Shown piece after piece: positions 8,533-18,782 of a stretch of DNA of 41,107 nt. The notes under the pieces were generated by a model that did not search any database, was not told the DNA's origin, and saw only the letters and a list, made by a program, of their open reading frames with translations. Position 1 is the stretch's first letter; the number at the start of each line of letters is the position of its first letter. This DNA comes from Paracoccus sp. (in: a-proteobacteria) (GTDB lineage Bacteria > Pseudomonadota > Alphaproteobacteria > Rhodobacterales > Rhodobacteraceae): NCBI GenBank assembly GCA_030538705.1, contig JAUNTL010000018.1:1-41107 (forward strand), written 5' to 3'. The translations under genes and the position numbers were made by a program.

Positions 8533-11115
8533 TTGGTTCGGTTCATCCTTTCATTCTTCGGGGCAGCATTTTCGGTGCTGGTTACCGCGCTGATCTTTGG
8601 CATGCTGATCCTTGGCGGCGTGTTCTGGACCTATGGGCGCGATCTGCCCAGCCACGAGCAGCTGACCCAATATGCCCCCAAGACGATCAGCCGGATCTAT
8701 TCCGGCGAGGGCAGGCTGATTGACGAATTCGCCCAGGAGCGGCGCATCTATGTGCCCGGCGAGGATATTCCCGATCTGGTCAAACAGGCGTTCATCTCGG
8801 CCGAGGACAAGAATTTCTATGTCCATCACGGCTATGACGTGCGCGGCATGGCGGCGGCGCTGCGTGATGCGGTCGTCTCGCGGGGGCAGAACCTGCGCGG
8901 GGCCTCGACCATTACCCAGCAGGTGATGAAGAATTTCCTTTTGTCCTCGGACCGTTCGGTCGAACGCAAGGTCAAAGAGCTGATCCTAGCCACCCGGCTG
9001 GAACAGTCGCTCAGCAAGGAACAGATCCTCGAACTGTATATGAACGAGATTTTTCTGGGCCAGAACAGCTATGGCGTCGCCGCCGCGGCCCAGACCTATT
9101 TCAACAAGACGCTGTCCGAGCTTGCCCCCCATGAGGCCGCAACCATCGCCGCCATGCCGCAGGCACCGGGCCGGTTCCATCCTGTGCGCGCCAAAGAGGC
9201 ACTGACCCAGCGGCGCAACTATGTCCTGCGCGAGATGTGGCAGAACGGCTATATCGACGAGGCCGCATTCCGCGCCGAATCGCTGATGCCGCTGCGTTCG
9301 GTCCAGAACGGTGATTTCGAGGCGTTTCAGGAACGTCTGCCGCCGCGCGACTATTTCACCGACGAAATCCGCCGCCAGCTGAGCCAGGAATTCGGCGAGG
9401 ATGAATTCTTTGGCGGCGGCCTGACCATCCGCGCCACGGTCGAGCCGCATATGCAGGCGGTGGCCTCTGCGGCGCTGCGCAACGCGCTGGAAAGCTATGA
9501 CCGCAACCGCGGCATCTGGCACGGTGTCATCGCCAATATCCCCGAGGAAAACCGCGCCACCGAAGCCGCGTGGCGCGCGGCGCTGTTTGATATCAAGGCC
9601 GCACCGCGCGATGTGCCGGACTGGATGCCGGCCGTCGTTCTGGCGATCGAGGGCGGCAATGCCCGCGTCGGCATCGAAGGTATCGAAGAGGCCGGGCCGG
9701 GCCATTGGGTGCCGGCGCGCGATGTGCAATGGGCACGCCCCCGCCAGCCCGATGGCCGGCTGGGACCGCGCGCGCAGGGCGCGGGCGATCTCGTCCAGCC
9801 GGGCGATGTCGTCATGGTCCGCGCCATGACCGAGGACGGATCAGGCAAGTTCATCCGCTGGACGCTGCGCCAGGTGCCCGAAATTCAGGGCGGATTCATG
9901 GCGATGGACGTCAATACCGGCCGGGTCATCGCCATGCAGGGCGGGTTTTCCTATCAGTCCTCGGTGTTCAACCGCGCCACGCAGGCGATGCGGCAGCCGG
10001 GGTCAAGCTTCAAGCCCTTTGTCTATGCCGCGGCCCTTGATAACGGCTATACGCCCGCAACTATCGTCGTCGACGAAGAAATCGCCATCAATACGCCGGC
10101 GGGTCTGTGGCGGCCGAAAAACGCCTCGAACCGCACCTATGGGCCGACGCCGCTGCGCACCGGGATCGAGCAGTCGCGCAACCTGATGACGATCCGGATC
10201 GCGCAGGATATCGGCATGGATACCGTTGCCGATTACGCGGAACGTTTCGGGGTCTATGACCATATGAATCCGTTTCTGGCCAATTCGCTCGGCGCACAGG
10301 AAACCACGCTGTTCAAGATGGTTGCGGCCTATGCGATGTTTGCCAATGGCGGCGAGCGGGTGGAACCCACGCTGGTCGACCGCGTGCAGGACCGGCGCGG
10401 GCGCACGGTTTACCGCCATGATCAGCGCGATTGCGTGGGCTGTTCGCAAAACGCGCTGCCGGCGGGCACCTCGCCGGGGATCGACACCCGGCGCGAGCGT
10501 GTGATGGATGCCGTCACCGCCTATCAGATCACCTCGATGATGGAAGGTGCGGTAACGCGCGGCTCTGGCTCGGGTGTGAACCTGCCGGTGCCGATCGCCG
10601 GCAAGACGGGGACGACCAATGACGCCAAGGATGTGTGGTTCGTCGGCTATTCCTCGAATATTGTCGCGGGCTGCTATCTGGGTCACGACACGCCGCGCAC
10701 GCTGGGCAGTGATGCCTTTGGCGGGACGCTTTGCGTGCCGGTTTTCAACGCCTTCATGCGCGAGGCGGTCAAGGAATATGGTGGCACAAAGTTCAAGGTG
10801 CCGCCGGGGGGCTATTTCCTCAAGATCGACCGTTTCAGCGGCGCGCGTCTGGCCGCCGATGCCAGCGGGGCCAATGTCATCTCCGAATTCTTCCGCGAAG
10901 GTTCGGACCTGACCTCGGGCATGGGTTATATCGACGGCGGTTTCGAGGCGAGGATCATGCCCAAGATCGAAGGCATCCCGCTGACGCTGAAGGAACTGCC
11001 GCAATCGGAAAATGCGGGATCGGCGGGGCGTGCGGTCACGACCTCTTCGGGACAGCAGCGCGTGATCCCGCAAAAGGCCGATTTCGGCACGATGTCCTCG
11101 GGCGGGCTGTATTAG
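8533..11115 (+). CDS. mrcA: Penicillin-binding protein 1A (bifunctional, class A)
   Basis: Polymerises lipid II glycans and cross-links stem peptides; anchored in the inner membrane. About 860 residues: one TM helix (about 10-32), a GT51 transglycosylase domain with the catalytic E91 in SAEDKNFYVHHG and the GASTITQQ motif, an OB-like insert, then a transpeptidase domain with SxxK at S491 (PGSSFKPF), SxN at S548 (SRN) and KTG at 691-693 (GKTGTTND). The TTG at 8533 gives the short N-terminus VRFILSFFGA seen in relatives and has GGGCGG upstream. A TTG at 8476 would add 19 residues but falls inside a -35-like element. Downstream comes prfB. Confidence 0.95.
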   Translation: MVRFILSFFGAAFSVLVTALIFGMLILGGVFWTYGRDLPSHEQLTQYAPKTISRIYSGEGRLIDEFAQERRIYVPGEDIPDLVKQAFISAEDKNFYVHHGYDVRGMAAALRDAVVSRGQNLRGASTITQQVMKNFLLSSDRSVERKVKELILATRLEQSLSKEQILELYMNEIFLGQNSYGVAAAAQTYFNKTLSELAPHEAATIAAMPQAPGRFHPVRAKEALTQRRNYVLREMWQNGYIDEAAFRAESLMPLRSVQNGDFEAFQERLPPRDYFTDEIRRQLSQEFGEDEFFGGGLTIRATVEPHMQAVASAALRNALESYDRNRGIWHGVIANIPEENRATEAAWRAALFDIKAAPRDVPDWMPAVVLAIEGGNARVGIEGIEEAGPGHWVPARDVQWARPRQPDGRLGPRAQGAGDLVQPGDVVMVRAMTEDGSGKFIRWTLRQVPEIQGGFMAMDVNTGRVIAMQGGFSYQSSVFNRATQAMRQPGSSFKPFVYAAALDNGYTPATIVVDEEIAINTPAGLWRPKNASNRTYGPTPLRTGIEQSRNLMTIRIAQDIGMDTVADYAERFGVYDHMNPFLANSLGAQETTLFKMVAAYAMFANGGERVEPTLVDRVQDRRGRTVYRHDQRDCVGCSQNALPAGTSPGIDTRRERVMDAVTAYQITSMMEGAVTRGSGSGVNLPVPIAGKTGTTNDAKDVWFVGYSSNIVAGCYLGHDTPRTLGSDAFGGTLCVPVFNAFMREAVKEYGGTKFKVPPGGYFLKIDRFSGARLAADASGANVISEFFREGSDLTSGMGYIDGGFEARIMPKIEGIPLTLKELPQSENAGSAGRAVTTSSGQQRVIPQKADFGTMSSGGLY

Positions 11116-11209
11116 CGGGCGGGCCTGCCCATCCGATTGGCCGAAACCCTTGCCGGGCAGCCGGTCAGGGTTTATCTGATCCCCCACCGTTTTCACGAAG
11201 GACCAAGCC

Positions 11210-12337
<1,128 letters not shown>

Positions 12338-12338
12338 A

Positions 12339-12378
12339 CGGCTTCGCGGCGCGCAGGGGCAGGGGCAGGGGCCGCCCC
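12339..12378. repeat. Short tandem CAGGGG repeat at a convergent junction
   Basis: Three head-to-tail copies of a CAGGGG unit lie at about 12353-12371 in the 41-nt gap between prfB and the convergent ABC exporter. No T-run terminator is visible. Probably slippage-derived filler. Confidence 0.5.
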
Positions 12379-14235
12379 CTAGCGATACCCCGCCGCCTGC
12401 AACTCGAACAGCTCGCGATAGCGCCCGCCCGCCTCCATCAGGGCCTCATGCGTGCCCTCGGCCTCGACGCGGCCGTTTTCCAGCACCAGAATGCGGTCGG
12501 CCATGCGGACCGATGAAAACCGGTGCGAGATCAGGACGGCGGTGCGGCCCTCGGACAGTTCCTTGAACCGCTCGAACACCTCGAATTCGGAACGCGCGTC
12601 CAGGGCGGCGGTCGGCTCGTCCAGGATCAGCACCTGCGCCTCGCGCATATAGGCGCGCGCGATGGCCAGCTTCTGCCACTCACCGCCCGACAGCTCGACC
12701 CCGCTGACGAAACGCTTGCCGATCATCTGGTCATAGCCTTCGGGCAGGCGCGCGATCACCCGGTCGGCAAGCGCGCGTTCAGCGGCGCGGGTAATGCGGG
12801 GGCGGTCCTCGCGGGCCTCGATCCGGCCGACCGCGATATTGTCGGCGGCGGTCATGTTATAGCGCACGAAATCCTGAAAGATCACGCCGACGGCCGCGCG
12901 CAGACTGTCCAGATCATAGTCGCGCAGATCGCGCCCATCCAGCAGGATGCGCCCCTCGTCAGGGTCGTAAAGCCGCGCCAGCAGCTTGACCAGCGTGGTC
13001 TTGCCGGCCCCGTTTTCGCCCACAAGGGCCAGCGTCTCGCCGGCGCGCAGATGAAAGGACAGGTTGCGGACGGCCCAGCTGTCGGCGCCGGGATAGCGAA
13101 AGCCGACATTCTGGAAAACAAAGCCCTGCCTGACCGGTTGCGGCACCGGGGTCGCGCCGGGGGTGGATGCGATTTCAGGGCGGGTGTCGAAGAATTCGAA
13201 CAGATCCTCCAGATAAAGCGCCTGCGCCGCGGTCGAGGAAAACGACGTCAGCAGCCCGCCCAGCAGCGAACGCAGCCTGTGAAACGAGCCGGCGAGAAAG
13301 GTCAGATCCCCGATCGAAAGCTGACCCGCCAGCGTCTGCCCGACGATCCACAGATAGGCGCCGTAATAGCCAAGCGTGCCCAGAGCGGTAAAGATCACCC
13401 CCCAAAAGGCACGCGCCCGCGCGATACGGCGGCGTTCGGTATAAAAGCGTTCCGACAGCAGCCGGTAACGTGCCGACAAAAAGCCGTGCAGGTTGAATAT
13501 CTTGATTTCCTTGGCCGTCTCGGGCCAGCTTGCGATCTGGCGGATGTAATCCAGCTCACGCCGTTCAGGCGTGCGGCCGTAATCCAGCGAATAGCTGCGG
13601 GCATTGAAATGGGCCTCGCCCAGAAATGCCGGGATCAGCGTCACCAGCAGCAGCACGACCAGCCACGGGCTATAGGCGATCAGCCCGCCAGCAAAGGTCA
13701 GCACGGTGACCATATCCTGCAACTGCCCGAAAATCAGCCCCATCAGCGTCATGCGCCCCGCCGCCTGACGCCGCGCGCGGTCAAGCTTGTCCTGAAAACC
13801 GGCATCCTCGAAATCCTCAAGATCGAGGTCGGCCGCATGGGCCATCAGATCCATGGTCAGCGATATGGTCAGCCGTTCCGTCAGCAGCGCATCAATCAAT
13901 GCAACCAGCCGCGCCAGCAGGTCAGACAGGATCGCCAGCCCGAATTCGGCGGCGACAAGCAGGGCGAGATAGCCGGTCAGATCGCTGTCCCACCAGCCCG
14001 CCAGCGTCTGCGGCCCGTCAAGCGCGACAAGGCGGATCACCTCGTCGATAATCAGCTTGCCGATCCACAGCGAGGTCACCGGCAAAACCGCACGCAAGAG
14101 CCGCAGCATGAGCGTCGCCAGCGTCAGCCCGGGTGCGGCGCGCCAGACCATGCGCAGAAAGGGCGGGATGTTCTTCATCGCGGCCCAGCGGGCGGCAAAG
14201 GTCCGGGGCGGCTCTTTCCAGGCAGAGGGCGGCAT
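12379..14235 (-). CDS. ABC exporter, fused permease and ATPase
   Basis: 618-residue half-transporter of the ABC type I exporter fold; two copies would form the inner-membrane pump. The N-terminal permease (about 30-330) has about six hydrophobic helices. The ATPase domain has Walker A GENGAGKTT (406-414), signature LSGGE (515-519), Walker B VLILDE (535-540) and a His-loop in VLISHRFSS. Composition recalls exporters near peptide or lipid systems, but I cannot name the substrate. Start at 14235 has no convincing Shine-Dalgarno; the in-frame ATG at residue 20 is an alternative. The substrate-binding protein upstream on the same strand (139 nt away) belongs to an importer class and is not an obvious partner. 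Confidence 0.92.
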   Translation of the reverse strand: MPPSAWKEPPRTFAARWAAMKNIPPFLRMVWRAAPGLTLATLMLRLLRAVLPVTSLWIGKLIIDEVIRLVALDGPQTLAGWWDSDLTGYLALLVAAEFGLAILSDLLARLVALIDALLTERLTISLTMDLMAHAADLDLEDFEDAGFQDKLDRARRQAAGRMTLMGLIFGQLQDMVTVLTFAGGLIAYSPWLVVLLLVTLIPAFLGEAHFNARSYSLDYGRTPERRELDYIRQIASWPETAKEIKIFNLHGFLSARYRLLSERFYTERRRIARARAFWGVIFTALGTLGYYGAYLWIVGQTLAGQLSIGDLTFLAGSFHRLRSLLGGLLTSFSSTAAQALYLEDLFEFFDTRPEIASTPGATPVPQPVRQGFVFQNVGFRYPGADSWAVRNLSFHLRAGETLALVGENGAGKTTLVKLLARLYDPDEGRILLDGRDLRDYDLDSLRAAVGVIFQDFVRYNMTAADNIAVGRIEAREDRPRITRAAERALADRVIARLPEGYDQMIGKRFVSGVELSGGEWQKLAIARAYMREAQVLILDEPTAALDARSEFEVFERFKELSEGRTAVLISHRFSSVRMADRILVLENGRVEAEGTHEALMEAGGRYRELFELQAAGYR

Positions 14236-14374
14236 CAGATGCGGCCCTCATGCGGCCCGCGTGCCCGGCCGCAGGGCAGGGGCATCAGGGCGAAGGCGGG
14301 GGCTGGGCAGAACATCATTTTCACTGCGCAAAGATCGGGGGCGTCTTGCGTAAATTCAAGCACCTGCATGCCGT

Positions 14375-15940
14375 TCAGGGCGCCGTCAGGCGAATATCCT
14401 TGCCATACCAGCGGCCTAGGGCCGAGCGGCGCGCGATTCCCCCGATCCCCGGCCGGATCAGTTCGGCGCGGGCATAGTGATAGATCGCGATCATGGGCAG
14501 CTCGCGCGCCAGAATCGCCTCGGCGGCGGTGTATCGCGCGGCAGGGTCCGCCGCGATCAGCGCGTCATCAAGCAGCGCATCATAGGCCGGATTGTCGAAA
14601 CGACCCGCATTCACGCCGTCACGGCGGAAATAGTCCAGAAAAGCGGCCGGATCATCGTAATCGGCGCACCAGCCAAACCGGGCCAGCTCGAACTCCTGCG
14701 CCTTCATGCGTCCTTCATGGACGCGCCAGTCAAGATTATTCAGCCGCAGCATGATCCCGTAAGGGCGCCACATCTGCTGAATGGCGGCCGCGATGCGGCG
14801 ATGATCGTCCAGCGTGTTATAGTTCAGCGTCAGGCGCAGGGGGGTCTCGGGGGTAATCCCGGCGGCCTCAAGCAGCTGCGCGGCCTCGGCCGCGCGCCCG
14901 GCCGGGCCGGGGTCATCTTGCGGCCGGGCCGGCGCCACAAACCCCGAAATCGCCCAATGGGTCCATGATCCCGCCGGCTGTTGCCCGCCGCCCAGAACGG
15001 TCCCGGCAATGGTTTCGCGGTCGGTCAGAAGGTCAAGCGCGCGGCGGATCGCGGGATCCGCCAGCGCCGGCGGCCCGCTTTCCGAGAGGTTGAGGATATA
15101 GCCATAGGTACAGCCAACCGGCAGAACCACGGTCTCGGCGGGCAGCTCGGCGCGCAGGCGCTCCAGCTGCCCCGCCGCAACCTGCACCCGGTCGATCCCG
15201 CCGGCACGATACAGCGCCAGCGCGGCCGTCTGATCATTCTCGACGATACCGCTCAGACGGTCGGGCGCGACATTTTCCGCATCCCAATAGGCGGGGTTGC
15301 GGATCATGGAAATGCCATCGGGACCGTTGCTTTCCAGCATGAAGGCGCCATTGCCGGTCACGCCCCCGCCATCCGCGACATGGCGCGGCAGGGGAAAGGC
15401 CGCGACATGGGTCAGCGTGCGGGGAAACCACGGCGCGCGGGCCAAGAGCGTGATTTCCAGCCGGTGATCATCCATGGCAACCACGCCGAGATCCTCGGGC
15501 GGCAGCTGGCCGGCGCGGATCTCGTCCGCATTGGCCAGACGCATGACATCCGCGACATACCAGCCCAGTTCCGCCCCGGTCGCAGGGTCGGCCAGCCGGC
15601 GCCATGCATGGACGAAATCCTGCGCCGTGACCGGCACCCCGTCTGACCAGCGGGCCTGAGGACGCAGCGTAAAGACATAGCGCAACCCGTCGTCCGATTC
15701 GCTGTAGCCGCTCGCGACCCCCGGCAGCAGGGTGCCATCGGGCGCCTCGTTCAGCAGCCCCTCGAAAAGATTACGCACGGCATCATCGGCGCCGCGATCA
15801 ACGGCATTGGCCGGATCGAGCGTTTCGACGGGATCAAGCAGCCAGAAACGGAACTCGCCGCCCGTGCCGGTCTGCTCTGCGGCCAGTGGCGAGACCGGCA
15901 TCAGCATCAGCGCAAGTGCCGGGCCGATCAGGAATTTCAT
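14375..15940 (-). CDS. Peptide/OppA-type ABC substrate-binding protein
   Basis: 521-residue periplasmic solute-binding protein, family 5 (SBP_bac_5). A signal peptide ends near SPLAA (residues 1-21). The body carries family blocks such as the LDPANAVDRGADDAVRNLFEGL start, YVFTLRPQARWSDG and the VHAWRRLADP segment, typical of OppA/MppA-like binders of oligopeptides or muropeptides. No oligopeptide permease genes (B, C, D, F) are adjacent, so it is either an orphan receptor using a permease elsewhere or a peptidoglycan-recycling MppA-like binder; the latter is only a suggestion. It diverges from dctQ across about 250 bp. Confidence 0.9.
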   Translation of the reverse strand: MKFLIGPALALMLMPVSPLAAEQTGTGGEFRFWLLDPVETLDPANAVDRGADDAVRNLFEGLLNEAPDGTLLPGVASGYSESDDGLRYVFTLRPQARWSDGVPVTAQDFVHAWRRLADPATGAELGWYVADVMRLANADEIRAGQLPPEDLGVVAMDDHRLEITLLARAPWFPRTLTHVAAFPLPRHVADGGGVTGNGAFMLESNGPDGISMIRNPAYWDAENVAPDRLSGIVENDQTAALALYRAGGIDRVQVAAGQLERLRAELPAETVVLPVGCTYGYILNLSESGPPALADPAIRRALDLLTDRETIAGTVLGGGQQPAGSWTHWAISGFVAPARPQDDPGPAGRAAEAAQLLEAAGITPETPLRLTLNYNTLDDHRRIAAAIQQMWRPYGIMLRLNNLDWRVHEGRMKAQEFELARFGWCADYDDPAAFLDYFRRDGVNAGRFDNPAYDALLDDALIAADPAARYTAAEAILARELPMIAIYHYARAELIRPGIGGIARRSALGRWYGKDIRLTAP

Positions 15941-16057
15941 TGCTCAAACACCCTTTCTGGCGCCCCCGACCTGGCATGTCGCGCAGGACGAGACATGAAT
16001 TGGCCAAAATCCATCGCCGGCACAAGCCCCGGCCAGCGGACCTTTCCCACAGCGGCA

Positions 16058-16140
16058 TGACGTAGCGTCAGCCCCGCAAACATCCGCCACAGGGCGGACG
16101 GCGCTTGAACCGACGCTTGCGGGCGTTACAAGACGCTGAC
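16058..16140 (+). promoter_or_regulatory. Nested inverted repeats upstream of dctQ
   Basis: Several dyads lie together: TGACG-TAG-CGTCA at 16058-16070; CCCGCAA (from about 16073) facing TTGCGGG (about 16117-16123); between them TCCGCC-ACAG-GGCGGA; and GTCAGC near 16067 facing GCTGAC near 16135. They could be an operator or a folded 5' leader for the TRAP genes. No ligand or regulator can be read from sequence. Confidence 0.4.
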
Positions 16141-16187
16141 ATACGGGGCCCGCCTAAAGAGGCCCGAACAACCGGGAGGATAACATC

Positions 16188-16811
16188 ATGGGTGGGCTTT
16201 TGGCCCTTGCGCGCGTCATTGACCGCATCAATGCCGCGATCGGCCGGGCTGTCGCCTGGCTGATTTTGCTGTCGGTGCTGGTCAGCGTCGGCAATGCATT
16301 AGTGCGCTATCTGCAATCGACGCCGCTCTTGCGCTATCTAGAGATCAGCGCGTCCAACCGCTGGCTTGAGCTGCAATGGTATCTCTATGGCGCGGCCTTT
16401 CTGTGTGCGGCCGCCTATACGCTGATGGAGAACGAACACATCCGCATTGACGTCATCTATGGCCGCTGGTCGCGCCGCGTCCAGCACTGGATCGACCTGC
16501 TGGGCCACCTGTTCCTGCTGATGCCCTTTGTGCTGCTGATCAACTGGATGGCCTGGCCGTGGTTCATGCGCTCGTATCATTCGGGCGAGGTATCGACCAA
16601 TTCCGGCGGGCTGACGATCTGGCCGGGCAAGCTGATGATCGCGCTCGGGTTCACGCTGCTGGCGGTTCAGGGCGTATCAGAGATCATCAAGAAGATCGCC
16701 GTCATGCGCGGGGATCTGCCCGATGACGGCTTTCATCCCAGTGAAGAGGCCATCGCCGCCGAGGCCGCCGGCCTTTCGCGTGAACAGTTCGGCGGGGACC
16801 GCACATCATGA
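16188..16811 (+). CDS. dctQ: TRAP transporter small permease (DctQ)
   Basis: 207-residue membrane protein with four predicted helices (about 15-35, 60-85, 100-125 and 145-165), the DctQ pattern, including the NEHIRIDVIYGRWSRR stretch between helices. It forms the small subunit that pairs with DctM in Na+-driven uptake of organic acids or related solutes. Start has a strong GGGAGGA 8 nt upstream. The stop overlaps the dctM start by ATGA, so the two are translationally coupled. No DctP receptor gene is adjacent; the one used must lie elsewhere. The length and partner size suggest the dicarboxylate/mannitol-type branch, but substrate is unknown. Confidence 0.93.
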   Translation: MGGLLALARVIDRINAAIGRAVAWLILLSVLVSVGNALVRYLQSTPLLRYLEISASNRWLELQWYLYGAAFLCAAAYTLMENEHIRIDVIYGRWSRRVQHWIDLLGHLFLLMPFVLLINWMAWPWFMRSYHSGEVSTNSGGLTIWPGKLMIALGFTLLAVQGVSEIIKKIAVMRGDLPDDGFHPSEEAIAAEAAGLSREQFGGDRTS

Positions 16812-18673
16812 TCGAGCTTATCGCACATAACCTTGCGCCGATCATGTTCATGTCCATGGTCCTGTTTTTGCTGCTCGGCTATCCGATTGCCTTTGCGCTG
16901 GCGGCCAACGGACTGCTTTTCTATGTGATCGGGGTAGAGCTGACGCCGTTTTCCAACGGGCAGATCAACCTGCACTGGAACCTGCTTTTCGCCCTGCCGG
17001 AACGGCTGTGGGGGATCATGAAAAATGATCTCTTCCTGGCGATTCCATTTTTCACATTCATGGGCATCATTCTGGAAAAATCCGGGATGGCCGAGGATCT
17101 GCTCGACACGATCGGCCAGCTTTTCGGGCCGGTGCGCGGCGGGCTTGCCTATGCGGTGGTGCTGGTCGGCGCGCTTTTGGCGGCAACGACGGGCGTGGTC
17201 GCGGCCTCGGTGATCGCGATGGGCCTGATCTCGCTGCCGATCATGCTGCGCTATGGTTACGATTCGCGCATTTCAAGCGGCGCGATCGCGGCCTCGGGGA
17301 CACTGGCGCAGATCATGCCGCCCTCGCTGGTGCTGATCGTTCTGGCCGACCAGCTTGGCCGGTCGGTCGGCGATATGTATCGCGGCGCACTTGTTCCGGC
17401 CCTGCTGCTGACGGCTGTCTATATGGCCTATATCGCCGTGACCTCGATCCTGCGGCCAAATTCGATGCCTGCCCTGCCGCCCGAGGCGCGCCGGCTTGGC
17501 TCTGGCTATGGATCGGTGATCGCGCTTGTTGTCGCGGGCGTCGCACTGTTCTTTGCGGGGCAGTACTGGCTGAACGGTCAGGGCAATTCGCATCCCGGCG
17601 TCTGGGCCGCGGTTATCGCCGTTGTGGTGCTGTTCATTCTCGCCTCGGTTGACCGGCTGCTTGGGCTGAATGTGCTGTCGCCACTGGCGCGCGCGGTCAT
17701 CATGGTGCTGGTGCCGCCGCTGGGGCTGGTGTTTCTGGTGCTGGGCACGATCTTTCTGGGCATTGCGACCCCGACAGAAGGCGGCGCCATGGGCGCGCTT
17801 GGTGCGCTCCTGCTGGCGGCAGCCAAGGGCCGGCTGCGCTACACGATCACACGCGATGCTCTGGTGGCAACGACGCGGCTGTCGGCATTCGTGATGTTCA
17901 TCCTGATCGGCGCCACGGTGTTTTCGCTGACCTTTTACGCGATCAACGGTCAGGTCTGGGTCAAGGATCTGCTGATGGCGCTGCCGGGCGGGCAATATGG
18001 CTTTCTGATCGTCGTCTCGCTGCTGATCTTTATTCTCGGCTTTTTCCTCGATTTCTTTGAAATCGCATTCGTTATCGTGCCCTTGCTGGTGCCGGCGGCG
18101 AATGAGCTGGGAATTGACATGATCTGGTTCGGGGTGCTGTTGGGGATGGTGCTTCAGACCTCGTTCCTGACCCCGCCGGTCGGTTTTGCGCTGTTCTATC
18201 TGCGTTCGGTCGCGCCGCGCCGGCCCTATACCGACGTCGTGACAGGCAAGCGGATCCCGGCGGTCACCACGACCGAGATCTATCGCGGCGCAGCGATGTT
18301 TATCGTGCTTCAGATCATCATGATCATCGTCGTGATCGCCTTTCCCGATATCGTCCGGCGCGATACGGTGCGCAAGATCGACACATCCGAGATGCGGATC
18401 GAACTGCCGATGGGTGGTGGCGGCTTTGGCTCACTTGGCGGTGGGCTTGGCTCGCCCTTCGGGGCACCGCCGCCGGCCGCGGGCGATGCCGCGCCGGGCG
18501 GGCTGGGTGGCGGATTGGGCAGCGGTCTGGGCGGCCCGCCGAATTTCGGTGCCCCGCCTGCATCCGATCCCGCATCTGATCCCGCGACCGTGCCGGCCCC
18601 GGCCGCACCCGCAGGCGGCGCGATGAACCCGCTTGGCGGCCCGCCGCCGGGTCTGGTGGCACCGGCGAACTGA
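16808..18673 (+). CDS. dctM: TRAP transporter large permease (DctM) with Gly/Pro-rich tail
   Basis: 621-residue transport subunit; usual DctM proteins are about 430 residues. The core has many hydrophobic helices and the family blocks FLAIPFFTFMGIILEKSGMA, ASGTLAQIMPPSLVLI and GIATPTEGGAMGALGALLLA. Part of the extra length is an internal segment (about 215-300) with added helices, as in the mannitol/chloroaromatic-type TRAP group. Residues from about 535 to the end are a low-complexity tail rich in Gly, Pro and Ala (GGGLGSPFGAPPPA and similar), probably disordered. Overlaps dctQ by 4 nt. A strong terminator follows directly. Confidence 0.93.
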   Translation: MIELIAHNLAPIMFMSMVLFLLLGYPIAFALAANGLLFYVIGVELTPFSNGQINLHWNLLFALPERLWGIMKNDLFLAIPFFTFMGIILEKSGMAEDLLDTIGQLFGPVRGGLAYAVVLVGALLAATTGVVAASVIAMGLISLPIMLRYGYDSRISSGAIAASGTLAQIMPPSLVLIVLADQLGRSVGDMYRGALVPALLLTAVYMAYIAVTSILRPNSMPALPPEARRLGSGYGSVIALVVAGVALFFAGQYWLNGQGNSHPGVWAAVIAVVVLFILASVDRLLGLNVLSPLARAVIMVLVPPLGLVFLVLGTIFLGIATPTEGGAMGALGALLLAAAKGRLRYTITRDALVATTRLSAFVMFILIGATVFSLTFYAINGQVWVKDLLMALPGGQYGFLIVVSLLIFILGFFLDFFEIAFVIVPLLVPAANELGIDMIWFGVLLGMVLQTSFLTPPVGFALFYLRSVAPRRPYTDVVTGKRIPAVTTTEIYRGAAMFIVLQIIMIIVVIAFPDIVRRDTVRKIDTSEMRIELPMGGGGFGSLGGGLGSPFGAPPPAAGDAAPGGLGGGLGSGLGGPPNFGAPPASDPASDPATVPAPAAPAGGAMNPLGGPPPGLVAPAN

Positions 18674-18688
18674 CGGCAGAGAGAACGC

Positions 18689-18715
18689 AAACGGGGGCCG
18701 CGCGCCCCCGTTTTC
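18689..18715 (+). terminator. Rho-independent terminator after dctM
   Basis: Perfect 8-bp stem ACGGGGGC (18691-18698) and GCCCCCGT (18704-18711), 5-nt loop CGCGC, then TTTTC. Closes the dctQM transcript. Confidence 0.85.
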
Positions 18716-18782
18716 ATTGCGGCTTGCCCTGCCTTGGCGGCCTGTGGCATCCATGGCCGGAACGCCACAAGGAGGGGGCATC

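Noticed and set aside
12353-12371. Tandem CAGGGG as a regulatory repeat
   Set aside because: Only three copies at a convergent gene junction; probably slippage.
12523-14754. 743-codon plus-strand open frame
   Set aside because: Lies opposite the ABC exporter and part of the binding protein; Gln/Arg/Pro-rich product without motifs, a high-GC antisense shadow.
14375-15940. Binding protein and ABC exporter as one transport system
   Set aside because: The ATPase is fused to an exporter-type permease, whereas SBP family 5 proteins serve importers.
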